Shown here: positions 1 to 9,100 of the stretch, piece by piece
Numbering within the stretch: the first letter of the stretch is position 1
How the letters are laid out: the number at the start of each line of letters is the position of its first letter
Origin: a bacterium
Lineage (GTDB): Bacteria; Bacillota_A; Clostridia; Lachnospirales; Lachnospiraceae
Assembly: GCA_004562915.1 (NCBI GenBank)
Contig: SFQZ01000046.1
Coordinates: 1-23,852, forward strand
DNA: 23,852 nt
Direction: 5' to 3'
Made by a program: the position numbers and the translations under genes
The notes under the pieces: generated by a model
Told to the model about the DNA's origin: nothing
The model's database searches: none
The model's input: the letters and a program-made list of their open reading frames with translations, nothing else

Positions 1-60
1 TTTAGTTAAGTCAATATCAATATCTAATTGCCAAGGCTCAAAATCAAAAATCATGGTCAT
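1..60 (-). CDS. 5' end of an unidentified leftward gene (partial)
   Basis: An open frame on the minus strand begins at ATG 58-60 or ATG 52-54 and runs off the left edge, so only about 18-20 residues are visible (MIFDFEPWQLDIDIDLTK after the second start). An AAGGAG ribosome binding site lies just upstream at about 65-70. It is 4 nt from the first ATG and 10 nt from the second, so the start is undecided. The acidic, Trp-containing N-terminus is not enough to name a family. It is read in the same direction as the genes to its right. Confidence 0.55.
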   Translation of the reverse strand, partial: MTMIFDFEPWQLDIDIDLTK

Positions 61-133
61 CACACTCCTTTTTAAAATTCCAATTTGTTATTCTCATTTT
101 ACCATACTGCTCCTGTGTTTTCTATACTTATTA

Positions 134-170
134 GATGAGGACAATCAGTTTTTATCTGACTGCCCTCATC
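134..170. other. Imperfect hairpin in the gap between two leftward genes
   Basis: GATGAGG (134-140) pairs with CCTCATC (164-170), and an inner TCAG pairs with CTGA. No clear U-run follows on either strand, so it is a weak terminator candidate for the gene at 263-637. Apart from this hairpin the 61-262 interval holds nothing I can identify. Confidence 0.35.
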
Positions 171-262
171 GTTATTAAAAACTTTATCTTTCCATATTGA
201 GTTCTGCAAACTGAAATTTGTCTTTGCGTGTATCTCCTCCTCAAACTGAAACCTGCTTGACT

Positions 263-637
263 TTATCGTAAGCCTGAGTAAATTATAAAAACGCCAAATA
301 AAAATACTAATAAAGCAACAACCTCTATACGAAAATCAAAGCATTTGAAAACCTCATTTCCATATTTTTCATTCTTAAATACAGAAATTTCTTTTCCAAC
401 CTTCCTCTTTCCCAATGATAAAAAGAAACAACCATGTGCAGTATAATACTTTTTGTTTTTAATCTTCACTATATAAGCATGCTTTTTAACATTAACACCA
501 CCTACTGAATAACCAGCATTTTGTTCTACAATGTCGATTATTTTCCCTTTGCATTTTTCGCCAGTAAAAACAACCCTATATTTTAGATATAGAACTAATA
601 ACGATGTGATTATAAAAATACTCCCTAAAAGCCACAT
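263..637 (-). CDS. Small membrane protein with two transmembrane helices, unknown function
   Basis: The 124-residue product has a hydrophobic helix at the N-terminus (about residues 2-19) and another at the C-terminus (about 104-122). Between them is a basic, beta-rich stretch of roughly 80 residues. This topology (two helices bracketing a soluble domain) resembles DUF3592-like proteins, but I see no diagnostic motif and do not assign a family. The start is supported by TAGGAGTG, 7-8 nt upstream of the ATG. The gene follows traG with a gap of about 90 bp that shows no terminator, so co-transcription is possible. Its high AT content and position after traG, where more transfer genes would be expected, suggest cargo or an insertion. 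Confidence 0.6.
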   Translation of the reverse strand: MWLLGSIFIITSLLVLYLKYRVVFTGEKCKGKIIDIVEQNAGYSVGGVNVKKHAYIVKIKNKKYYTAHGCFFLSLGKRKVGKEISVFKNEKYGNEVFKCFDFRIEVVALLVFLFGVFIIYSGLR

Positions 638-730
638 TTAATACACTCCTATAATTAAATCTTATTCTTATTAAATTCCAATTTGTCTTTATAAAAACAT
701 ATCACATTTCTAGCCCAAAAGATACTCTTT

Positions 731-1800
731 TTAGTTTACTTCTTCCTCTATCACTGCTTTCACATCCTCTTCTGTTACATTTACTTCATACACTTCAAAT
801 TCTGTATCCTGCGAAAAAACCAGCTTATGCTCCAGGTATTTTTCCACATCAAACGCATTCCTTTTATTCGCATCCGACAATTCCTTATATCTCTTATGCT
901 TTGTGATATCATATTTGTTACTGAGAAATGGCCGTACACCTCGAAGCTGTAAGATACATTTATTTCCATCCATTACAGCTAGTTCATCCCGGCTCATCAA
1001 TTCTTTCCCTGTCTTCTGATAATTCAAACCATAGGACTGGCTTGTCCCTCTAGTATCAGATGTATTGTAAAGATCAATGGTCTCTTTTCCCAACGTTTCC
1101 GAGATTTCCTTTAACGTGGAGCTTTCTTTTCCTCCAAGAAATAATACAGTATCACAATTCCCCGTGATGGTTTCCGCAGCATCCTTATAAATGGTTTTTA
1201 ACTGGCTTTGCGACTGTAAAATAATAGAAGCGGAGATCTCACGGCTTCGGATCGTTGCGATCAGTTTATCAAATTTGGGAATCTGGCCGATATTACTGAA
1301 CTCATCCAGCAGTAATCGTACATGGTACGGAAGTCTTCCACCATGCTCATCATCTGCTTTATCACAGAGCAGATTAAAAAGCTGTGTGTACATGATCGCC
1401 ACCACAAAATTGAAAGTATCATCGGTATCACTGATAATGACAAACATTGCTGTCTTCTGATCCCCGATCATATCCAGCTCCATCTCATCATAGGACATGA
1501 TTTCCCGAAGTTCCTGAATATCAAATGGAGCAAGTCTGGCGCCACAGGAAATAAGGATCGACTTCGCTGTTTTTCCGGCAGCCAGCTTATATTTTCGATA
1601 TTGTCTGACTGCAAAGTGTTCCAGATTCTCTGCCTCCAATTCTTCAAATAATTCATCTACCGCATTCTTAAATTCTTCATCGTCTTCTCTCGTTTCACTG
1701 GCGTTGATAAATTCCAAAAGCGTAGAAAAATTTTGTTCTTCTTCCGGTGCTTCATACCAGATATAACCGATCAGGGCAGAGTACAGAAGGCGTTCCGCTT
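731..1800 (-). CDS. traG: TraG/VirD4-family coupling protein, exon 2 (C-terminal part)
   Basis: This is the downstream exon of a conjugative type IV coupling protein, the hexameric membrane ATPase that passes the relaxase-DNA complex to the secretion channel. The frame is open to 1800, where a group II intron ends. Translation across the junction reads K-AERLLYSALIGYIWYEAP, as expected after the FWV that ends exon 1. The Walker B region LLLDEFSNIG lies at about residues 413-422 of the spliced 606-residue protein. It is followed by the RSREISASIILQSQSQL segment typical of VirD4 ATPases, and the C-terminus is acidic. The in-frame TTG at 1717 is internal and not a real start. No other transfer gene follows, which is unusual for this element type. 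Confidence 0.9.
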
Positions 1801-1845
1801 ATAGTGATAGGTAAGGTTTTGATATTATCTCCACCTTTTCCCCCA

Positions 1846-1885
1846 CTTCACACCGGACATGCGACTTTCACCGCATCCGGCGCTC
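1846..1885 (-). ncRNA. Group II intron domain V (catalytic hairpin)
   Basis: On the minus strand the segment reads GAGCGCCGGATGCGG, then a GAAA-type tetraloop, then a pairing arm CGCATGTCCGGTGTG. This is the classic domain V shape with an AGC catalytic triad at the base. The stretch from here to 1801, with GGT/ACC pairing around a bulged A, is domain VI. Confidence 0.85.
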
Positions 1886-1932
1886 CATCGATTGTCTTCA
1901 CAAGACATTTAATCAGTCACCAAATTTAAGTT

Positions 1933-3840
1933 TTATATTATTGCTGACAGGTTCGCCTGCTCTCGCAGACTATTGATTTTCACGAGCATCTTTTTTGTGA
2001 TATTGAGTGTTTTTATCAGGTCTTTTATTGCTGCTTGGGGCAGTTCTTGTAACAGAATCAGATATTTTTTGTGAATCGGAACCATGTTTTTATATCTTTC
2101 AAATCCACCAAGTGATCCTGGTACTTTGAGCCATACAGCTACATGTTCCGCATCTGCGAATTCTTCTCCACTGATTGCACATTTTCCCTTTTGAGCAGAA
2201 AATAAAGATATTTTACTGTCATGGTATTCTGTGCTATGACCAACGGATATTTTTTCTCTCAGTCCTTTCAGAACATACTGATTAAGGTTAAGTTCTGTAT
2301 GAATCAGAGCACGACCTTCTTTTGTATAACTACAAACGATTGATCGCTTCGCCATCGGTATTTTATTTTTGATGAATGCAATCGGATAGATCATCTGGTC
2401 AATTCCTGAAACATATCGAATCATTTTTGACTGTCCGAATCTTTCCTTTTCTGCTTGGGTGATAGTTCCACCCTCACGTTTTAGCATACTTCCTGTTTCT
2501 GTATTTAACCTGTTCGTCAAAACTGTCATTACTCGCCTATGGAATTCTCTGCAATCAATACTGATACAGGTGGCAAGCTGATAGTAATTCTGTATGCCTA
2601 ACACCATGGAGTTATATAGCTGAATTTCTGATAAACAACTTTTTTTCTCTCTGGGTTTTGCGATGTTTTTCGCTTGTTCCACTAGCTTTGCTCTTTCAAT
2701 TTCAACCTTTTTGTCACAGATTGCCGACTGCACCACATATTTATGATGCTTCAACCTTACCCTTATTTTGAATCCAAGAAACTCTGACCACCGTTTTCTG
2801 GTGTTCACAATCCTTGTTTTCTCAGGAGACACCTCTAATTTCAACCTCTCTTCAATCCACTCCGTAACCGCTTCTTTTGTCCTGACTGCGTCCTCTTTCG
2901 TTCTACAGAAAATCCTAAAATCGTCCGCATACCGAATGATATGCATTTCTTTCATTTCTGTGTTTTTCATAATCCTATAACCATGGCTTTTATCAAAAAC
3001 CTTAGTTTTTCCGATTATTCTTTCTCGCCCTCTGCTTATAGCAATTGGATTTTCCTCCCATTGACTGGCTATCCACCAATCCAATTCATTTAGAACGATG
3101 TTTGCCAGTAGTGGTGAGATAATTCCTCCCTGTGGTGTACCCTTGTCGGGCAATACCGTTGTATTATCGGGCATTTTAATTGGAGCTGTTAGTATTCGCT
3201 TGATAATAAAAATCAGCGTTTTATCATGGATACCCAGCGACCATATCTGTCTGATTAACTTGCTATGATTTACGTTATCGAAAAATCCTTTAATATCAAA
3301 CTCAATAACATAATGAAGGTTCATCATTTGAAGCATGGTGTAGGTTCTGTTAATGGCATGTTCAACGGATCTGTTCGGACGAAATCCATAACTATTATTG
3401 CTGAACTTTGCTTCGCAGATTGGTTCCATGATCTGCTTGATACATTGCTGTATCAGCCTATCCCATATGCATGGGATTCCCAGCGGACGTGTTTTTCCGT
3501 TTGGTTTCGGGATATCTTTCCGTCTTACAGGCTTTGGTCTGTAGCCGTGTTCGCTTCCCGTAACAATAAATCTCACTCTTTTTACCACATCATCAGGAGT
3601 TCGACTCCCAATATCTGTGATGTTCTTTTTATCTGTTCCTGCCGTGTAGCTGCCTTTGTTCGCTTTGATGTTTCGGTACGCAAGTAAAATGTTATCCCTG
3701 CTCACTATCAAATCCATAAGATTCTCAAATACTTCACCGTTCTGACTTTTTTGATATAGTTCATCAAAAGTATCTTGCATTCCATAGTACTCCGCATGAC
3801 GCAGGTCATCTACACATAATGTTTTACTTTTCTTTGGCAT
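1933..3840 (-). CDS. ltrA: Group II intron reverse transcriptase/maturase
   Basis: This 635-residue intron-encoded protein helps its intron fold and splice and copies the RNA into DNA at the target. The reverse transcriptase domain spans about residues 100-370: TRPLGIP at 117-123, the FDIKGFFDNV segment at 181-190, GTPQGGIISPLLANI at 234-248 and the catalytic YADD at 304-307. The maturase (X) domain is about 380-510. The C-terminus (540-600) aligns by eye with the HNH endonuclease region of related proteins (KGKCAISGEEF, then SLGGFERYKNMVPIH). However, the usual catalytic histidines are replaced (AVWLKVP where HCHHKxP is common), so the nuclease is probably inactive. The start is supported by AGGAGGTGAT 9 nt upstream. 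The protein is otherwise full length. Confidence 0.95.
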   Translation of the reverse strand: MPKKSKTLCVDDLRHAEYYGMQDTFDELYQKSQNGEVFENLMDLIVSRDNILLAYRNIKANKGSYTAGTDKKNITDIGSRTPDDVVKRVRFIVTGSEHGYRPKPVRRKDIPKPNGKTRPLGIPCIWDRLIQQCIKQIMEPICEAKFSNNSYGFRPNRSVEHAINRTYTMLQMMNLHYVIEFDIKGFFDNVNHSKLIRQIWSLGIHDKTLIFIIKRILTAPIKMPDNTTVLPDKGTPQGGIISPLLANIVLNELDWWIASQWEENPIAISRGRERIIGKTKVFDKSHGYRIMKNTEMKEMHIIRYADDFRIFCRTKEDAVRTKEAVTEWIEERLKLEVSPEKTRIVNTRKRWSEFLGFKIRVRLKHHKYVVQSAICDKKVEIERAKLVEQAKNIAKPREKKSCLSEIQLYNSMVLGIQNYYQLATCISIDCREFHRRVMTVLTNRLNTETGSMLKREGGTITQAEKERFGQSKMIRYVSGIDQMIYPIAFIKNKIPMAKRSIVCSYTKEGRALIHTELNLNQYVLKGLREKISVGHSTEYHDSKISLFSAQKGKCAISGEEFADAEHVAVWLKVPGSLGGFERYKNMVPIHKKYLILLQELPQAAIKDLIKTLNITKKMLVKINSLREQANLSAII

Positions 3841-4551
3841 AAGGCATCACCTCCTCTCGAAAGTGACCCTTTTGGTCTTACTCGTAATCCTTATCATAAG
3901 ACTGAATAATGCCTGTTTATTTCAACCGACTTGTGACCATTCCTCCGAGTTCCTCTTTTTCGCAGAACTCATCATAAGTTCGATCACGGCTTTTCAGCAC
4001 CAGTTCACCTGCTTATTTTCTTCGTCAGGCTATCCCATAATGGAATCTGATGCCTTTCCACGTTCCGATAATCCTATCTGTACATATATCCTTAGGTCTC
4101 TGCTATAGTCCTGTCAGCTTGGATGTGCCTGTAACACAACATGGTCGTTCGTAGGGTCAATTTCTACTGAACCACACTGACTGCGCTTTAACGCACCCAT
4201 ACATTTCTATATGGTCTTCTTTTAGAACCGTACATTCGCAGTTTTCGTCAGTTTACTCGCCAAAGTAAACATTCTAACCATAGATATTTTATAGATCCTA
4301 GACCTATAGGTAGCGCACCCCACCTCTGGGGCGTTTTCGAGAATCTTTTGGCAGATTCCTACGACTACTCTCGGTCGTTGTCACGGAGCTTCTCACCCCA
4401 GCCATTACAGCTGACGCAAGTCCGTCAAGGATAGACGTTTCAGGGCGTTACCCCATCATTCCACCTATCGGATTACCAGTTCACAGACTGGTTATTATTT
4501 AATAAACCAACACTGTGCGCAGACTTTTTACCGCCTGCGAACGTGTCGCAC

Positions 4552-5302
4552 TCACCCAGAAATCCTCCGTAGATTTTTCTCCTTCCCCCTTCGTATTTGC
4601 TATGATGGTATTCACCAATTTTAAGATATCTTTTTCACTACGGATATAATGGAATGGATTATAGTGCATGGACTTTTTAAAATTGATCGTATTCAGCACC
4701 TTGATCCGATAGCCGCCATTTACCAGCATCTTTCCACATTCTACAATAATTGTTCCCTTTGGATCTGTCACCACATAAGATACGCGATCTGTCATCTGCA
4801 TCAGATTGGGTTTCACATAAAATCTGGTTTTACCGGATCCTGATCCCCCTATCACGATCACATTCTTGTTTCTGGCATATTTGGGAGCCTTTGGCCTACT
4901 GTTCATCGTAAGCCGTTCTGTTTCGGTCAGAATGATGTTATTTTCAAACACCGGATCTTCAAAGGGCTCGATATCCTTCCGGTTTCCCCATCTGGCCGAT
5001 CCATACTCTTCTCCATGCCGGAACTTCTTCGCATTCTTCACTTTATAATACAAGATCAACCGAAAGATAAGCGCAGTCACCAATCCTCCTAACAGATCTT
5101 GCATATAAAAGCTTGGAAGCCAGTTCGTAAATGCCAGTTGGAAATTCATCAGCATCACACCGATTTTCTCAATCATACTGTCACCAATACAATGGCGGTA
5201 TAGCCAAAAGCATTTATCTGCAAGATAGAAGATGATCAGATACGGAATACTTAATATCACCACTCTCTTCATCTGGATATTCTGCATCTTTTCCCGGATC
5301 AT
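4552..5302 (-). CDS. traG: TraG/VirD4-family coupling protein, exon 1 (N-terminal part)
   Basis: This exon encodes residues 1-250 plus the first base of codon 251. Two hydrophobic stretches (about residues 11-29 and 68-87) form the membrane anchor typical of VirD4 proteins. They are followed by HGEEYGSARW, then the Walker A loop GGSGSGKT at 152-159, and DPKGTIIVECGKML. Without splicing, translation reads into the intron and stops after 17 foreign residues, losing Walker B, so transfer should depend on intron splicing. The ATG overlaps the end of pcfB by 4 bp (ATGA), indicating translational coupling. PcfB-type proteins are known coupling-protein partners in Gram-positive conjugation, which supports the assignment. 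Confidence 0.92.
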
Positions 5303-5862
5303 CGTTCCTGCCCTCTGACTTTCTGCTTCGTCTTGACTCTCTGACGATGTTTTGCTTTCCTCTCCTGTGTCTTCTGCAGTTTCTTTCGGACAGAAGGCTT
5401 TTTCTTTTTAGACTGATCCAGCTCTATGCCTGCATATTCTTTAAATGCAGCCGTCATCACGTCCACATCTTTCGATTTAAAAAATACTAGATACAATGGC
5501 GGTTTCACATGGGAATCCTTTTTCAGACTATAATCGATCCCATATTTACGGGCTACCCGGTCAAATGACTTGATATTTTGATCCGTGATCTGAATATTGG
5601 TAAGCTGTGCTCCCTGTGCGATCAGTTGTTTTATCGTCTGCTTTCCATGAGGCTTTTTCATCTCCTGTCGTTTTCTTTCTTTTTCTCTGCCCTTTTCCTG
5701 TGCTTTTCCTGTTTTGACAGCCTGTTTTACCTGTACCCGTTTCTGTTTCTGTCTGCTCATTCCATCCAGAAATTTTCTCATAGATGCCTTTAGCACGCCG
5801 GTACTCATCCGGGTTGTCTGGATACACAGAGCTATGATTTTTTCATTCACTTCATCCTGCAA
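5299..5862 (-). CDS. pcfB: PcfB-like conjugation accessory protein (DUF3801)
   Basis: The product is a 187-residue, highly basic protein. The N-terminus (MQDEVNEKIIALCIQTTRMSTGVLKASMRKFLDGM) is the conserved opening of the DUF3801/PcfB family. A Lys/Arg/Gln-rich linker follows (about 38-75). Then comes a compact domain (about 76-150, KQTIKQLIAQGAQLTNIQI to AFKEYAGIEL), then a very basic tail. In known systems PcfB binds relaxosome DNA and the VirD4 coupling protein. Here it lies directly upstream of traG with a 4-bp overlap, as expected. The start is TTG at 5860-5862, with GGGAG 7 nt upstream. I see no better in-frame ATG before the conserved N-terminus. Confidence 0.85.
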   Translation of the reverse strand: MQDEVNEKIIALCIQTTRMSTGVLKASMRKFLDGMSRQKQKRVQVKQAVKTGKAQEKGREKERKRQEMKKPHGKQTIKQLIAQGAQLTNIQITDQNIKSFDRVARKYGIDYSLKKDSHVKPPLYLVFFKSKDVDVMTAAFKEYAGIELDQSKKKKPSVRKKLQKTQERKAKHRQRVKTKQKVRGQER

Positions 5863-5883
5863 TTAACCACTCCCTTTCTTTCC

Positions 5884-6054
5884 TTAATCCTTTGGGGGAA
5901 GCAAATAATAGCACTGCTTCTCAATGCAGCCCGTTTTTCTCCCTCCCCACCAATAGCAATATTTACAAGACCAGGGTTTTTCTTCACTATATTTTCTCCC
6001 CGGCATTGCTGCATTTGGTTCCACGATCAGGTTCTTATCTCTTCTCCTGTCCAT
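5884..6054 (-). CDS. Small Cys-rich protein (56 aa), unknown function
   Basis: This short leftward gene lies between the surface protein and pcfB. The protein begins MDRRRDKNLIVEPNAAMPG and has four cysteines in a C-X2-C-X9-C-X4-C pattern (C30, C33, C43, C48) with adjoining aromatics (YCYWWGG), suggesting a small zinc-binding knuckle. The AGGAGG at about 6064-6069 is 3 nt from an ATG at 6060 but 9 nt from the ATG at 6054, so I chose 6054. The stop is 21 bp before the pcfB start, so the two are probably one transcription unit together with traG. I do not recognise a named family. Confidence 0.7.
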   Translation of the reverse strand: MDRRRDKNLIVEPNAAMPGRKYSEEKPWSCKYCYWWGGRKTGCIEKQCYYLLPPKD

Positions 6055-6071
6055 CCTCATGTTCCTCCTAA

Positions 6072-6114
6072 CAAAAAAGCGTTCACAGATTCCCTCCGGT
6101 TTCCATGAACGCTT
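6072..6114 (-). terminator. Intrinsic terminator after the surface protein gene
   Basis: The arms AAGCGTTCA (6077-6085) and TGAACGCTT (6106-6114) form a perfect 9-bp stem. On the minus strand it is followed by a run of T (complement of 6073-6078), ten bases after the surface gene's stop codon. Confidence 0.88.
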
Positions 6115-6123
6115 TCCCTTACA

Positions 6124-9100
6124 TTATTTCTTCTTTATTTTTCTTCCAAGGACTACCACTCCACTGAAGCTCATTCCAAGCACGATCAACCATAACAACA
6201 AGTTGGTGTTATCCCCAGTCTTCGGTGCATCTTTAGAAGGTTTTCCACCTTCCGGAGTGCTTTCTTTTGGTTTTTCCTCATCAACCATAACAACCTTCTG
6301 TACTTCAGCGGTATCTTTTACTTCAAATTCCACATCCTTTGCAACCAGATAACCTTCCGGTGCCGTTTCTTCCCTGAGCATGTACTTTCCGATCGGAAGC
6401 ATCTCTATATAATGTGCCTCTTCTGTAGATGTCCAGCTTTCTACCACTTTTCCATCTTCATCTAAGATCGTAAGCTTTGCACCTGGAAGTTCTTTTCCTG
6501 CGATATCCTGTTTCGAGATCAACACCTTTGTCACATCATCTTTCATCTCCTGTTTCTGGATTTCTGCAGTATTTTCTACTGTAAAGGTAATGCTCTCAGC
6601 AGTTACATATCCATCTGCCGGTTTTGTTTCTGTCATCATATAGGATTTTCCAACGGTCAGCCCCTTGATCACATGGGCTTTTTCTGTAGATACCCACTCA
6701 TCGATTACATTTCCGTCTTCATCTGTCACCTTCAGATGAGCTCCCGGAAGTTCTTTTCCTGTGGTAAGGTCTGTTTTCGTAAGTTCTACCTTTGTCGGCT
6801 CATTTTCAAAAACAAACTCATAGGAAACCTCGGCTTCTTCCGGTTTTCCATACTCAAAAGTGAATTCCTTTTCTTCATTCGATGTCACAAAACCATCCGG
6901 CGCATAGATTTCTTTTACGATATAGGTCCCATCCACTGGAAGATCTGCTTTGAAAAGGATCTGTCCATTTTCATCCGTTGTTTTCTGCTCGATCAGCGTT
7001 CCGGCTTCCATCAGGACTTTTCCATCTCTGCCTTTGATATCTTCTTTTGTAAATAAGCCGAAAATCGCACCTTCCAGCATACGTTCTGTATCCTTTTCTT
7101 TTTTAAGGACCGTTACTTTTATCTTCTGGCGGTTGTTCTGCCATTCTTCATCAAAAGTAACCACTGGCGTATCCTGATCGCGATAGGTCAGATCCACAAA
7201 TCTAGGCTCTCCATCCAGTACAAAACCATGTGCCGTTTTCACTTCCTTCACACAATATTTTCCTACCGGAAGGTCTTCCATTTTTGCGATCCCCTTCTCA
7301 TCGGTTGTGATCGTGCCTACCAGCTCATCTTTCTTATAATGATCTGCACTTACGCCATCCGCAGCCTTGATATCTTCTGCAGCATAGACTTCAAAGGTGA
7401 CTTCACTTAAGTTTCCTGTGATATATTCAAAGAAATGTTCTACCGTTCCTTTCACATTATCCAGAAGAGTAATCTTCTCTAAAAATTCTCCCTTTTTGTT
7501 GATGATCAGAAGCCCTTTTGGAACCTCATCCTTCATTTCCACTTTCTGTGCTTCGGCAGTATCTTTGACCTTAAATGTCACATCCGTTGCTTTCAGATAA
7601 CCATATGGAGCAAACTCTTCATGAAGGGTATAGGTTTCTCCGACAACCAGACGCTTGATCACATGTGGCTTATCCTTTTCAGATGTCCATTCATCGATCA
7701 CATTTCCATCTTTATCCATGACCTTCAATCTTGCGCCCTCCAGCTCTACGCCTGTGGTCAGATCAGACTTTGTGAACTCTGCTGTAGTCGGTTCATTCTT
7801 CTTTACGGCCTGTAAGGAAACAATCTTTGTCTCCTGTCCCTGATACTCTGCAACAAATTCCAGAACCTCATCCGAAGAAACAAAACCTTCCGGCGCTTTT
7901 AATTCTTTTACATAGTATTCTCCAAATGGAAGATCCAGGGTGCATGTTGCCATACCGTTCTCATCGGATGTCATTTCCTGTAATAAGGTATCTGCTTTCA
8001 CAAGAACTTTTCCATTTGCCTGGATATTTTTCTTGTTATAGATGCCAAACACAGCCCCAGATAATACCCGTCCATTTTCTGCATCCTGTTTTTCTACGGA
8101 AATAGAGACTTTCTGTCTGTCATTTCCTACGATTGCTTCTGCTTCAACGATCGGTGTATCCTGATCCTGATAAGTTAATGCAACCTTTACTGGCTCCGGA
8201 TTTAATACAAATCCTTCCGGTGCCTTTGTTTCCACTACATAGTATCTTCCAAGCGGCAGATCCTTTGCTACAGCTTTTCCACCCTCTCTCGTTGTGATCG
8301 TTGTCACAAGCGTATCCTTTGCATAAAGTACGATACGGTTCCCATCTGCATCTTTCTGATGATCCGGAGTGCAGATATCCTCTGCCGCACGTACTTCAAA
8401 TTCCGCCCCGGAAAGGTACTGTTCTTTATAGATAAAGTCGTTCTCAAAACCAGAAAGCATCTCACCTTTCTTATACACAATAAGATTTCCCTTTACCGGC
8501 TGATCTTCATAGGAAACTTCAATGATCACATCTCCACTTACTCCATCTACTTCATAGGCAGTATCCGAATCCACGGTGATCTCTACATAGTTTTTGTTGA
8601 CAACATATCCATCCGGTGCTGTAACTTCTTCAATACGATAGTGACCAATCTCTAAGTTTTTCGGTAAGATCAGGTATCCCTGGCTGTCCGTAAAGAAAGA
8701 TTTATGGACTGTGACCGTAGGATAGGTTGTTACCTGTTCCACATATTTCTTATGATCCAGATCATAAATTTTAAATTCTGTGCCGGCTACTAACACCGGT
8801 TTCTTTGTTTCATCATCTTTTTTGATGATCTTTAACTTTGCGGAAAATTCTTTGTCCAACAGTACCTTCCAAACCTGCGGTTTATCCGGATTGTTTTCAC
8901 GGATGGTAATCTCAAAATCCTCTACCGGTTTATAATTATGAGGTGTGGTTGTTTCTCGTACAATATACGTTCCATATGGAAGCGGAATACTGCACGCATA
9001 CCCTTTCTCATCTGTGAACATTTCCGTTTTACCATCTGCTGTAAGGATGACTGGCTCTGCATGGGAAAAATCATAACTTCCATCTTCTTTTTTCTCCAGG

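Larger units (their letters stand above)
1801..4551 (-). mobile_element. Complete group II intron inserted in traG
   Basis: This is a self-splicing retroelement in the same orientation as traG, so splicing can restore the message. Its 5' end at 4551 reads GTGCGACACG, matching the GUGYG consensus. Its 3' end at 1801 reads CTATCACTAT, ending in the expected A-pyrimidine. Joining 4552 to 1800 rebuilds GTG AAA GCG GAA CGC (V-K-A-E-R) in frame. Positions 3841-4551 carry the 5' RNA domains. The ORF lies in the domain IV position, and the last 130 nt hold domains V and VI. The likely branch-point A is eight nt from the 3' end, at 1808. The element is 2751 bp long. Boundaries were set by reading-frame repair plus consensus ends. 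Confidence 0.93.

Noticed and set aside
1191..1656. Rightward frames and a minus-strand alternative frame within traG exon 2
   Set aside because: They overlap conserved VirD4 motifs in the real frame and lack initiation signals.
3265..3687. 140-codon rightward frame inside the intron protein gene
   Set aside because: It is the antisense shadow of the reverse transcriptase reading frame, with no ribosome binding site and no recognisable motif.
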